Shown: piece after piece, positions 49,701 through 61,840 of the stretch
Layout of the letters: each line of letters opens with the position of its first letter
How positions within the stretch are numbered: position 1 is the first letter of the stretch
Assembly: GCA_013400155.1 (NCBI GenBank)
Contig: VXBM01001574.1
Span: forward strand, 1 to 64,000
Length of the DNA: 64,000 nt
Origin: Helopsaltes ochotensis
Taxonomy: Eukaryota > Chordata > Aves > Passeriformes > Locustellidae
Direction of reading: 5' to 3'
Made by a program: the position numbers and the translations under genes
Notes under the pieces: model-generated
Told to the model about the DNA's origin: nothing
Databases searched by the model: none
The model's input: the letters and a program-made list of their open reading frames with translations, nothing else

Positions 49701-52700
49701 TAACCTACCACTTCTGATTTTCATCTTTGTACTTAGCTCAGCAAATCTGAGTATCTTTTAAAGAGGTTTTGACAGCAGCTTCATGCAACCTAGAAGTTTT
49801 GTGAGTGATATAGACATTATTTGGGAATTGGAAAAGAACCGATAAAAGTAGACAAACTTGAAGTTATGTTCTTTTCTCTACAGTCATGTATACACTAGCA
49901 TACCCCTTTTCCAAGGTCCCAGAATAGCAAATATTATTTGCATCTGTAATAAATAAGGCTTCCAGCATTTATCATTGACTCAGCTGTATCTGTGGTGTGG
50001 CAGTCAGTAACAGGACAGACTTCCAGACTTCAGTTTGCTTATTTCAAACTTCAGCATTTACAAATCTAAATCCTACTATTCTCAAACTGTAGGTATTATG
50101 ATTGACTTGTAATTGTATTTCACAGTCCACAACCTAATGTTCTGACTTGGAATGTTATAGTTTTTTGGCTCTTCATTCTTTTTGTTTTTTCTCTTCAAGT
50201 GAGAAAAGCAAAAAGTTTCCTAATGCAACAATTTGGAACAGCTCTCCCATTAGAAAAAAAAAAAAGAAAAAAGTTGTGTGGGAGGTGTGAGTAAATGTAT
50301 AATGGGTCACAGAGAAATCTTAAGAAAGCCAGCAGTTGAAAATGGTTCTTTAGTTTGTGGAACTATTTGATTACTAGTTTGCCATATAACTTAGTACATT
50401 CTAAATGCCAGACTTCAAAGTGTCTTGATTTTGTTTTGATTATGTGTAAGGACCTATTTTGATGGGCTAAAAGGAGATCCTGCAAATTCATTACTAAGTG
50501 CAGTTCTTTTGCTGCTAGAGTTCATTAATGCCTTCAGTAGCACTTTATTTTTGTGCCTGTTGAAGATCTTGCAGTTTGCCATGCAGGGACTTCAGCAAGG
50601 TTAAATAACATGTTATGCAATATCCAGGCTTTGACACTTGTGATAAAAAGGTTGCTAAGATTGTTTTCCATGTCTTTGGGAACTGAATATTTTAGCAAGC
50701 TGAATATTTTAGCAGTAACTTTCATTTGTGGAATATGAATGAAACTTTTTTTCCCCACAATTGCAAGTAATTAAGATCTTGTTTAATTACAATAGATGAA
50801 AGTGAGCTGTTGTGGTACTATCCATGACTCTATCGTACTTTCTGGGCTGCTTGAAAATGCTAGGATTTGTTGCTGTTCGCAACCTTTGTGTTTAAACAGG
50901 GGAATATTATTATTTAATAGTAATAATAATTACAAGTTCATCTCATTTCACAGGAAATGTGGGCCCTTTGTGTCCACTTTTTAGTCTAGAATTATATACC
51001 TTATTCAGCATTGTTCAGTATAGGGTCCCTGGTGTTCTCTTGCACAGCTTGTTAAACTGCAGGATATGGGCTGCTTGCCATGGCTTGTGTGCGTAGGGGG
51101 AGTTGCTGTGTTCCTTGTACACAGAGCAATAGATGGAAATGCAAATGAGGTGACTGAAGTTCTAAACACTCTTGATGATACAAGAACAGGAGAACCAAAG
51201 GAAAGAAACTTTTGGAAGGAATCTTTGCAATAGAGAAGACTGAAACAAATTATATGTTAGGATTTGTTACATTATTTTTTGTTATCTTTATAAAAACTAA
51301 AGAGAGTATGCTCTTTATCAAAATTGGGAATGTATTCATCTGTGTAAAGAGCACCCAGTATTTTCTCAAGTTGAATTTTGAGTGGCAGAACATGTAACCA
51401 GTGCTGCTGGTGAGTGCCAGGTGGAACCTAACACTGGATAAATAAAATAGTGTTGTTTCAAATGTTGTGTTTATAAGGGAGAGTGACTTCCCATGAGAAA
51501 ATAGAGATGGGAATTGTTTTGGCCTTGGTCTGTGAATTGTGGAGAGGAATATTATCAGGAATGAGAAGCATTAAGGAAATGATCCAGAAGGATGTGAGTA
51601 CTGATTTTTGGGAAGCTGGAGGAATTCAATAGGCAAAGGCCTTCAGGAAAGCTCAGTTGACAGCATTTTGTTGTCTGAACAATGTTTTCAATATTAAATT
51701 CAGTATAGCAGCTGTTTGAGGCCTCAGTAGTTTACCAGTTGTAGTCTGAGTCCTCTGGTTTATGGAAGGGTGAGGGAAGTTGAGTGGTGAGATGCAGCTG
51801 AGATCATATTGACCCTGTCATAGATTTGCAAATAAAATAGAAATACAGAGTAACACAGGATAACTAATATAAGTCTTGACACTTTATTCTGCCTTCCCCA
51901 TTTGGTTATATTTGTTGCTTTTTGAAGATGGGCCTTGCTAAGGCATTGTCACTCTTCTTTAAAAGGAGTTAGTGTAATAGATTTTCTAGTTATATCTGTA
52001 ATTTTCTCCAGCATCTTAAGTGTTTCTGAGCTATGGGTTTTCTTCTACTTAAAAAGCAATTTTAACATTACTTTGGTGTTATGCATCTAGCCAGCAATGT
52101 AAAGGATGTTGTACGTCTGTCAAAATAATTTCATCTTTAGAAGCTAATCAAGGAAACCAGATGAAATTCCTAAATCTTGTCACAGCTTTGCTCTTGCACC
52201 ACATTTTGGATTCATACATTGCTTTTTGTTTTCTATTTTCTTCTCTAGTACAGTGATCAGAAGTCAGAATTTCTCTGGATCTTGTATAGTACTTGGTCTA
52301 TTCCATTTATGGTTCAAATAGTGAATGATAAATTACTGAATAAATATAAAATGAAAGACCCAATTACTCACATTCAGAATTAACATAAAAGCCCTGGAAT
52401 TAAAACAAAAACATGTTCTTCCCAATACATGTAACTCTTCCAAGTATCTATAGACTTCCAGAATCCATTCTAAAAGGGAGGCCTGCAAATATCAGATCAA
52501 ACTGATGTTTAGATGTTAGCACAGATGTGTACTAACAAAGGTGTTTCAGATATTCTCATACAGAGCACAGTCTATTTGGGATGCTAATGTAAAGACCATA
52601 AAATTGGAAATTATCTTTATCCAGTTGTTCAGAGCTGTGTTTTACACTTGGTACCATAAAAAGGGAACATCACAGTCATCTTGAAATGTACTCGTCCAGT

Positions 52701-55013
52701 CACTTTACCTTACAGAATTTCCATTAGAAATAATGGTATCAATTCAGTCACTTCTCAGATTTGCTGTGCAAGTGATACAATAACTGTTTGAAGCAGAAGG
52801 TTAAATTTAAAATAAAAAATAATTCTCACCTCTACAGATGGTGAAGTAGAAATTTTGAGATGTTCAGATGAAAGTTTTTTTGATATATTTTGGTACTGTT
52901 AAATGGATCATAAGGTATTCATATATAGCTAGATCTAAGAGCAAAATAAAAAATAGTGTTGGTTACTTAGAATTTGACTGCTGAGTAGAAATCTACAGAC
53001 TTACTTGTGCAAACTGTATGTGCATGATTAAATGTATGAAAAGAAGGTAATGGTCAGGGTGTGGCAGCCTTAGTGTGTCATATACAAAAATTTAAAATTC
53101 AAACCAGGAAGAAGAGTAAAGTTGGTGTAGCAGAAATCTTCTACTTTTAGGACGAGTTCATTTTTCTTAACAGACTACTTCTTCACATAAACTTTCCATG
53201 TAGAGATGTTTTCTTGACATGAAATTATAAAACTTCAATTGTTTTGCCAATTACTGTTGTGTGTTGAGAATAATGCTAGCCTGGTACAGTGAGTTTAAGA
53301 GTAACTATGTATCAGGCATGCAGCTTTCAAATCTGCCATTGATGAAATAACTGTTTCAGTGTTTGTCTGCTTCAATGGCTTGCATAAAGATTTTGGTAGG
53401 AGGCAAGTATTTCAAATGAAGGTTCAGAGGTTCAAGTGATCTATTTGGAATCTGATAACATTAGAACAATGGATGCCTTCAAGAAATGTCCTGAAAGATC
53501 AGCTCTTCAACACATGTTCAACATTACAGTGCAAGGAATCTTTGTGGCTAGACAGTAAAACCTTTATTCACATTACTTCCAAGTAGTCTTCTTGTCTGTA
53601 ACTGATTTCCAGAAGCAGATGTCAGTGCACACTTAGAGCCTACCTTAAAGGGCCTTTGCACTCCTTGAAAGATAGCAATGGTTTTGTGAGTTAAGTGGTC
53701 ATATTTAAATCTAGAAAGGCAATGTGTAAAGTTTTGGAGACAAAATATTCAGGTCATACACCACTCAATTTACTTCAAGCAATTGAAAATCAAAAAGTAA
53801 TTTAATTCAGTTCTCAAAGGAAACACAAGTGTCTGGGATATCTGATTAACTCATTTCCTCATCTGACACCTACCTCTTTACAGCTTCAACCTTCCCACAT
53901 CAAAGAAAGGTACTTGACATGTGCAAAGGCTCAGGATCGAAATGGAAAGAACCTGAACTTCTGAAGAAGGTTCACATATTCGTATTCTTATACTATTCAT
54001 AGGAGTTTCAGCTAGCTCAGTCTCCAGGGAAGAGAAGCCGTTCCTTTCACTCATTTAAACATCCTTTCTTCAATCAGATCAGGTCAAATCACCCTTTCTT
54101 TAGTCAAATCAGTTCTCTAGTACTAGCTGTCTTATATATTGGATTTGAAGGTAGACTTCTGTATTTAATGTACATGTACTGTAGTTCCTACACAGGTGGC
54201 CTGCTTAGCAGGTGAGCAGATGCATTCATCTAGTTAGTTCAGATTTCTAGAGGATTCAAATGTTTTTATATGCCCCTCCCCAGGTGGATCATGGCATAAT
54301 AAAAAAGCCTGCACAGGAATTTTAAATTTGAGGTGAATACCTATTTCATTTTGCCTTATTGTGGCATTAAGTGAGACTATGACTGAACACCTGGAAAGAG
54401 AAAGAATAGATTTGGAAAAAAAAAAGACATTTTGGAAACAGGAATTAAGCTGCAGAAATTAAACTTTGTCATTTCTCTTTAAAAGAATGAAAGAGGACCA
54501 GTGGGAGAGAGCAGTGACAGAGGAGAAACTGCAGATTTCTAGAATACTCAAAACTCGAAAGAGTGTTTGTTATGTTCTGAATACTGCAAGACAGCAATAT
54601 AATTTTGCAGTCTTAACCCATGATGCCAGTCTGACTTTTCAAGAGACAGATGTGTGTGATGCCATTACGTTGTCGGCCCCTTTGAATTGTGGTCATGTGT
54701 ATTAAAAAATTATACAGGTACACACACATATAGTATATTAATTATATATTAATCAGAGTAATTCTGAATGAAATTATATCCTCTTTTTAGAGAGGGAAGT
54801 GCAGAATACATTATAGAGGAAAAAAGTTAAATTTCTGAATGTAAACCAACTAGCATTGTAACAAGTCTGAGAGTGTGTCTTGAAGCCTGTCCTGTTACAA
54901 TTTACCAAAAACCACCAACTCTGCAATGTGTCTAGATACATTTTCTCAATCAGAGCACGTTGGAAACTGAAAAACATTATGTAATGTTTCTATTAAGTAG
55001 CCTAGTGCTGGTT

Positions 55014-55060
55014 GGTTTGTTTGTTTGTTTGTTTGTTTGTTTGTTTGTTTGTTTGTTTTG
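55014..55060. repeat. (TTTG)n microsatellite
   Basis: About eleven TTTG tetranucleotide units in an uninterrupted run in MAN1A1 intron 3. The run is long enough to be length-polymorphic. Confidence 0.95.
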
Positions 55061-56116
55061 TAAAGGCAGTTTACTACAATTCAAAATCCGTAGAAAACAG
55101 GGATCAACTTCTTCCCTCCTACATAAATTGACATCTGAATGTTTAAACTGGAAAAGCCCAATACCTAGCTGAATGAAAAAAGCCTGCAAGCCTTTCAGAA
55201 AATCCATCAGCTCCACCATGCACTGATTTAAATTAAATATAGCCATAGTGTATATCAGCAAATAGAAAAGGGAAAAGTGACTCAGTAGAAGCAAGAGCAA
55301 CCCAGAACCTGTGAAAGTCAAATGCCTTTTTTATGTGCCCAAAATTTTGGGATACTGTTGGGTATCTTTTTCTCCAGAAATACAAAAATATAAAAAGTAG
55401 TGTCACATAAAAAAGCAAAAATTAAGAAACTTCACTAGATCAACTTTTTAGCTGAATGCTTCAAGTGACTTAAACAACAAATGTTATGTGTTGGGGTAAA
55501 ATTGTCTTAATAAAGAACAAAAGCACGTGACGCTCAGAGTCATCATTTATGCTTGAATTTCAAAAGGCAGAGAAGAACGTGCATTGAGTTTTGAGATAGA
55601 TACTGGCTGGACCTAGTCTTTATCGTTGGTAAAAGATTTATCCACGGCATCTTGGAAAGGGCTGTCACGTAATAGCGAAAGATCATCTTCTTCCTTGTGA
55701 ACACACATAATGGTTACACTTTTTTTCATGGGCATGTAATTAACTCATTCTAGTATTATCTTCTTTTTTGCAGTAAGCTGGATTTAGACTGAAGTAGGAA
55801 AACACTTGATAGGAAATTTTGATCCATACTGATCTGTCTGAGATGGTGGGAGGGGAGGTAGTGTGGGACATGTGATCCAAGAGCACTTTTTGGGCAAATG
55901 TTGAATCATCTGCAAGGAATGATAAGTACTTAGATATGAGGATTTAGAGAAAGCCTTATAGCCCAACAGAAGAGATGAAAAGTTGAGCAGGATGAGGATA
56001 ACAGAGAGGATATTTTGTCAAAGTGAGGAAGAGAAAGAAATGCTTTAAATTCTTACGTTGGCCTTCCCTACTTCGTCTGTGTTTCGCTATTTACAGCTGT
56101 TTTGCTTTAAAACCTG

Positions 56117-56165
56117 TATGTGTATATGTATATATATATATATAGAAATACATGCATATATATAG
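56117..56165. repeat. TA/TG dinucleotide-rich tract before exon 4
   Basis: An impure TA/TG run (TGTGTATATG, then TATATATATA, then a second short TATATATA) ends about 50 bp before the exon 4 acceptor. The pyrimidine tract of that acceptor is weak (TTTATTTCAACAG), so this tract lies where the branch point would be sought. Confidence 0.8.
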
Positions 56166-56216
56166 AAACAAACCAAACAATCATCCATAGAAATAAATTT
56201 ATGTTTATTTCAACAG

Positions 56217-56297
56217 AATGCTGAAATTTCCGTATTTGAAGTGAACATTCGTTTCGTCGGTGGACTACTTTCAGCTTACTATCTTTCAGGAGAAGAA
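56217..56297 (+). CDS. MAN1A1: MAN1A1 exon 4 (GH47 catalytic Glu segment)
   Basis: This 81-nt exon of 27 codons encodes NAEISVFEVNIRF followed by VGGLLSAYYLSGEE, with acceptor CAACAG and donor GTAAGA at 56298. Both ends are phase 0. VFEVNIR corresponds to FESTIR of human ER mannosidase I, whose Glu330 and Arg334 are active-site residues. The Glu at residue 8 and Arg at residue 12 of this exon keep that spacing, so the exon encodes an intact catalytic element. GGLLSAYYLSGEE is the next conserved GH47 helix and loop. The following exon, expected to begin with an IFRKKA-like sequence, is not visible in the remaining 7.7 kb, so it lies beyond the window. Confidence 0.95.
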
Positions 56298-57829
56298 GTA
56301 AGATGGTTTATCTGACATATCATCATCTAGATAAGTCTTTAAACTAAAGCTTAATAATTTTATTTATCCAAATTAAGTAATTTCATTTATCCATTGTTCG
56401 AAACTTTGAAAATGACTTGTACAGCGAGACCAGTCCAATGGGTTTTCTTGCTTCTATTACTGCTGCTTTGTATAAGTCCTAAAGCTATTACTTCATTTAA
56501 GTGTTAAATGATATTTGGGGTTTTTTCCTGAGTGGGAATCACAGCCAGTACATCTTTCTGGGCTTCATGCTAGAGTGTGTAATTATGGAGTTCCTACTCT
56601 GTGGTGGTGGTGATAGATTTAATGCATCAGCTTCCTGCTTCCCAAGTGGGTTTCAAATGTACCCTTGAACTCATTTGAACTCTTCCTTTCTGTTTGCCTA
56701 CCTGAACCTCAGGCTTCAACTCACAAGAAAAAGGCATGTTCAGAAAGGAAAGGCAACTGTAAAGTCATACATGTGAATATCTTTAAAGCATTAATAACCC
56801 ATTAATCTCTATTACCTGTCATGGTTTCTGGAGAGAATGAAGATGCAATTTCATCTTAGAATTTTGTCTAAGTGCAATTCCTTTTGTAATATTTTTGGAT
56901 AAAGCCAAAAGAGTCAGAGGTACAATTTTAAGTGACACATATTCTAATATTTTCAAGTTTTAGCTTGGCAGTTGAAAAGTCTTTAATCTTACTAGTTTAA
57001 ATTCTTGTTTCTGTCTCTGGATTATAGTAGTGTTTTGTTGTGGGATTAGACAAGTTAAAACTCTGTAACCATAAGTTGAACTTATCCTTCCTTAAATCCA
57101 AAGCAATTACTGGTAGAAACTCCACCAACCCAAGGAAGTTAATCTTTTTCATAAGTAAATTTCCCAAATACTAGCTAGACACTTTTATGTCTTAACTAGA
57201 CTTAACCTGCTTATTTCAGATGGACCTGTGCTGAGTGTAGATGGTATGGAAAAGACATTCATGTCTTAAAATGCACAGGTTTTATCATTTGAATTGTCTT
57301 GTAATTTGGGGAGGGGGCTAAAAATGCACTCAGACACTTAACAGTAATGAGAAAAACTGAGAGGTGTTGGGAACTGGTGTCTGGATCTTTGCTAAATATT
57401 GTTTACTTATGTTTCTTCTCTTTTCACTGGAGGTCTACTTGGGAAACAGGTGTGGACTTTTCTAGCATAGCCTATTGGTACGCTTTAATTAACCAGTTCT
57501 GGACATAAGCAGAGGATATTTCTTGGCAAATGAGCTGAGAGATGAATGCTCATGGGCCTTTGCATCATGTGGCAGTTTGTCTGCCAAGAAATGCCTTAAT
57601 CATTTGTCATCAGTGCTGGTGATTTCGTATGTATGTTGATGATTTATATCCTGTGTCTGTTAATGTGCAGTCTCACTTCCAATCAGCGTGTATAGTTTCT
57701 CCTAAATAACACCTATTCATTGCCTCTCAACCATTCTTTCATCCTCAGAGAGGCAGTTTTACCACCTCCTCTTCAGCTAGTTTGAAAGCAGCACTCATGT
57801 TCCAGTAGAACTCTTGCACAAATGAAATG

Positions 57830-58090
57830 AGGAGACATCTGAAGCAAAAGAAAGTGTTTCACACAAGGGATAATTAAGTGGAACTCTTTGCAGTGGAATA
57901 TCAGTGATAATGGATGTTAGTGCCCATTCTAAAATTGATGGACTCAGTAATGAAAGTAAAATGGCCTCTTATACAGAGGAGAGGTGTATTATTAAGGAGG
58001 GTGCCAAGCTCTTGTGGGCTAGGAAGAGCATCATCCATGCTTGCCACTGGTTCCCACACTTTCTGTTAGACATCTGCCCTCCAAGACAGA
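57830..58090 (+). repeat. Ancient CR1-like LINE 3' region
   Basis: The segment from AAAGTGTTTCACACAAGGGA through GTGGAACTCTTTGCAG, then CTAGGAAGAGCATCATCC and CATGCTTGCCACTGG..CACACTTTC..ACATCTGCC, lines up with the 3' region of old amniote CR1 elements (their GTGGAACTCATTGCC, GGAAGAGTCACC, GCTTGCC and CATCTGC blocks). Identity is low and I am matching from memory. Overlapping open frames on both strands here are probably by-products. Confidence 0.45.
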
Positions 58091-60049
58091 ATGATGTCCC
58101 TAAACAGTTGCTCTGGTGGCTCAGAGAGTGCAATTCTACCTTCATCAGATTTGGGGAAACTTCAAATTTGTCTCCTAAATCCCAAGATGCTGTGGCAATA
58201 GCCAGCCTCTGCCAATGGAAGGAATGGGATGCAGCAAGATGAGGTTCTCCCATATTATGTGTGTGTCTTCTTTCCTGCTGCTGCTGAGAGGTGTGGAAAG
58301 GCCTGAGGGCCCCAGAGGCTGGCTGCCACCATAGAAAATATATCTTTAATAATCTGTTAGTCCCTGACATTACTGTGTGTTCCTAAAAAGGTGGCACAAT
58401 CTGTATGCACACTGCTTGGAGGATTAAACTTCTTCAGTTAAAAGCTCAATTAATTCTTTATCAGATTAACTATTTAAAAAATCTTATATTTGCTGTACTT
58501 ACCAGTATTCTAATTGAAGAAAGCTATGTTTCAGTAGAAGGAGTGATGGAAATAATTATTGTTTGTGCTTTTGAATTACATTTCCATGGGTAATGATCCA
58601 AAGCTGCAACACGTTGTATGTTCCATAATCATTTGTAAGTCTAACTAATCACGATTAAAGAATTTGCTATCATAACGAGTAGTTCCTAAAACATCCTGCT
58701 CACATAATAGTTCATTTAGATAAAGTCACCAATGTGAATCATTCTAAAAATTAACAAATTGAATACTTTACCCCTTGAAAACTATATGTGCTGCTCACTT
58801 GCAAATAGAGCCATGAGACACTTTCTGTTAAACTACCTACAATTTCTACCTTACTAGAATTAATATGAAATACCTGAAAGTGCTAGAAAGGTCATATGCT
58901 TTTTTTTTCCCACTGTGGTAACTGTCTAAACCCAGAAAGAGTTTCAGTCAAATATCAACTTCATTTGTTAGATAGCTACAAATATGAGAAAACTTGATTT
59001 TAAGATGAGTAACTGTTTAAGTGCTGCTTTTTTTGTTGGTGGTGGTGGTTGGTTTTTTTTTGTTTCTTTGGGGTATTTAAGTCCCTAATAATAATATTAC
59101 ATGTGAATGCTTTTCTTGGTATTTTTTTCCATAAGTCACTGGCTGTAAATGATTTTTAAAAATAACCCTTTAAAAGCACTGCTAGTATTGAAATTTTTTT
59201 TGTTTTTATGAAAGTATCTTTGGGAAACTGTAATATGATAGATTTATCCCATAGGACTGGGACAGTCTTTTCTTTTTTCAAACTTTCTTGATAATTTTGT
59301 TTAAATTAAACCTTGATTAAGTACTGGACATGACTTAGAATCTTAGAAGATTCCTCATTTAAGTAATTTTTTGGTTTTGAAATGAAAAATAAAATGTAAG
59401 GGAGAAATCTGTTTTACAACTGCCTTGCTGTACTTACTAGTTTGATGTTAAATTCTGATATACCAAGGGTCAGGAATACTGCATGCAGCAAGGTCCTCTG
59501 GTCTGCAGACCCAGATATTTACACTTCCAAATGTAGTCATATAAGGAGATAATTTGTTAACTTTCATTAATTTCTTTAACTGAACCCTGTGACAGCAACT
59601 AAGATCTTTCATTCCAAGAAAGAAAGATTCGTGTAATTCATGGAGATTACGGACATTGCTTCTGACCACTGTAATTTTCACTGCTGGGAATAGCTGTGAT
59701 GCTGGTGCTGAAAGTCATGGTAGATGTATGGCCCTGCTCTTAGTCCAGTCAGGTTTGTATGTTCTCTAGGTCTTCTGATTTACTCATGACTGGTTCTTAA
59801 AGGCACTGCTAAAGCTAAGGAATAAGGGGACTCTCTTACTTGAAGGTTGGTTCCACAATCAGGGAATACATTGCATGGGCAGAAATAGAGGGAGCTTTCA
59901 ATTTGCTGTTTGTGTGAGCAGCAAAAAAAGTAAATCCAAAATGCTCTGAAGTGAATAAGGAGCACATGAGTTTCAGATTCAACTGGTAATTTCCCAGATT
60001 CCTTTGAAGCTTTTATGTTTTCAGAATGGGATAAGTGTTGAGGTAGGAG

Positions 60050-60300
60050 ACAGGGAAGGACTGCACTGAATCGTTCAAAGGCAAGAAGGGTTCTTTATTT
60101 ACAAATCTCAACATTTATAGAATTCCAAAGGTGACCATGGATTCGAGGGTGAAGTTGCCACCTCTCCAACACACTGGTCAGACCAACAGTCCATCAACTC
60201 TCTCCTCCTCCATGAAAGTATGAAATAATCCATAATAATCCATTGTTTACATTTAAGTGTGTGAGAAATTCCATTACAGAAATGAAAACATCAGAAGGCT
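60050..60300 (-). mobile_element. Probable LTR fragment, antisense
   Basis: The plus strand reads GGGTTCTTTATTTACAAATC, then ATTTATAGAATTCC, then CTCTCCTCCTCCATG and CATTGTTTACATTTAAGTGT. On the minus strand this gives an upstream body, a TATAAAT at about 60116, and AATAAA near 60095, an arrangement typical of an LTR with U3 to the right. The style resembles avian endogenous-retrovirus LTRs. I cannot define the ends or see a duplication of flanking bases, so the assignment is tentative. No coding region is attached. Confidence 0.45.
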
Positions 60301-60679
60301 AAATGATTTGGGAACGGCAGGGCGACAGGATAAGTAACTTTTTTTCCCCCAGAGTTAAAATATTTTGGATGCAGCAGCTGTCTTCCTGCGTAATATGCTC
60401 ATGCTGCCATTTTTCTCCATGGCATGAAGCAGAAATGTAGCAGGAGTACTTGTTTAATTCTGGTAGGATAACCTGTTTTATTCTGATCAAGGTGAAGGAA
60501 TAACAAAAACAAACCAAACCAAACAAGCTAATCAACTCCAAAAACTCCAAAACAAAAAAACAAACAAAAAACCCCCCAAGCTGTTCTTCACAATGATAAG
60601 TGTTGGACTTAGAGTTTCATCTGTTACTCTCTACAGGCTGTTAATTAGAGGTTATAAAAAAAAAAAGGCGGGGAAAAAA

Positions 60680-60764
60680 GTTATGACATATCTGTTATGA
60701 CAATAACAAAATAATAACAATTGTCAAAAAACTTTTTTGTCATAACAAAAAAGTTATGACAATT
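60680..60764. repeat. Nested inverted repeat with GTTATGACA repeats
   Basis: GTTATGACA occurs directly three times (60680-60688, 60694-60702 and 60753-60761). TTGTCATAAC (60737-60746) is the exact complement of GTTATGACAA (60753-60762), separated by six A bases. Outside it, AATTGTCA (60719-60726) pairs with TGACAATT (60757-60764), giving an alternative stem. The region is AT-rich, with A and T homopolymers between the units. Confidence 0.75.
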
Positions 60765-61102
60765 GGTTTATCTGCATTTAGAGTTGGAGTTATAGTGCCA
60801 CTGTTCAACCTCACTTGATGATCTTGGCTTCCTGTCTGACTTCAGACAGACCTAATCATTGCTCACTGTAAACCACCATCCCTCAGTGATTGTTGAGGTA
60901 TCTCACTAATGAGGACCAGGCATGGAATAATGATGCAGATGCTATTGATCTACAACTGCCTTTGCCAGGCTGACCACAGAAGAATGCTGACTTCATATAG
61001 TGCTGAGACATTCTGCAGAATTTAGCTGTAGCTGTTCTTTCTGTGTCTCTCTCTCGTAGACGTGTCTCTCCAGGGAGAACATTTAAATTCCATGAATACA
61101 AA

Positions 61103-61137
61103 NNNNNNNNNNNNNNNNNNNNNNNNNNNNNNNNNNN
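61103..61137. other. Assembly gap (35 N)
   Basis: Thirty-five consecutive N bases within MAN1A1 intron 4. The length is not a round placeholder, so it may be an estimated or masked size. The right edge abuts the first copy of a 40-bp duplication. Confidence 0.99.
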
Positions 61138-61253
61138 AAACCTGTCATCTAGCAGTCTTGAATGGTAGGAGAATTAAAAAAAAAAAAAACAAAAACAAAA
61201 AAAAAAACACAACAAACCTGTCATCTAGCAGTCTTGAATGGTAGGAGAATTAA
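61138..61253 (+). repeat. 40-bp direct duplication around an A-rich spacer
   Basis: The 40 bases at 61138-61177 recur exactly at 61214-61253 (both begin AAACCTGTCATC and end GGAGAATTAA), with a period of 76. They are separated by a 36-base spacer of A runs broken by single C bases. The first copy touches the N gap, so this may be a mis-joined overlap or a real tandem duplication at a poly-A site. Confidence 0.95.
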
Positions 61254-61767
61254 GTTTTTTGTCACCTATACAAAGGTGTTGGCCTTTTCTGCAAATCGTG
61301 TTTAAGTTCCAGTGTATGTGCCTTGGGGATCTTAGCTCACCAAGTGTGAGCACTGGCCACCATGTTTTATCTCCTGCTTCCTCTCCCTTAACTTGACACT
61401 AGTTAACAAGAGGACTTTTCCTTTTATGTCTGGGAAGCTTGATTTCTAATGCTGTTTGAAACTCCAGGCATACTGTATCAGCTTGATCACTTCTCTGTGA
61501 ATGCCACTTAACGCCTCCTTAATCACCTTCACAGACTGGCAGTAGAATTCCGTGTGTGGTACAGACTAGAGGACTTCAATTGCCTGTGGTTTTCTACAGC
61601 CCTGTTTTCAGATTTGGGTCCTATTTCCCACCTACCATCCATCTGCTGCCACTTTTAAGCAATACATCAGCATTTCAGCAGTGTCATGTTTTAGTTCCTG
61701 TAGAGCTCTGAAATTATCTTTATGCTCTCTTCATTTTAATAGATTTATGACTTTTAAACTTGGTATT

Positions 61768-61840
61768 TCATTGAATCCTGGAGCCATTCAACTTGGAAGT
61801 GACCTCAAGAGATCTTCTAGTCCAGCCTCAATATTGCAAC
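61768..61840 (-). repeat. CR1 LINE 3'-end fragment
   Basis: TCATTGAATCCTGGAGCCAT followed by CAACTTGGAAGTGACCTCAA and GATCTTCTAGTCCAGCC is the reverse complement of a CR1 3' terminus (usual form ATAGAATCATAGAATGG...TTGGAAGGGACC...GATCATCTAGTCC). The element body to the right is too divergent to follow. Confidence 0.7.

Larger units (their letters stand above)
45408..56216 (+). other. MAN1A1: MAN1A1 intron 3
   Basis: Complete 10.8-kb phase-0 intron, from GTAAGG to CAACAG. It contains a G-rich/T-rich stretch at 46398-46448, a 10-bp-arm hairpin at 46710-46732, a (TTTG)n microsatellite at 55014-55060 and a TA-rich tract at 56117-56165. GC-richer patches at 48640-48780 and 49180-49480 hold unassigned short open frames. 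No repeat family or second gene is recognised. Confidence 0.85.

Noticed and set aside
57904..58370. Open frames of 112 (plus) and 133 (minus) codons
   Set aside because: They overlap each other and an ancient CR1-like segment; no protein resemblance.
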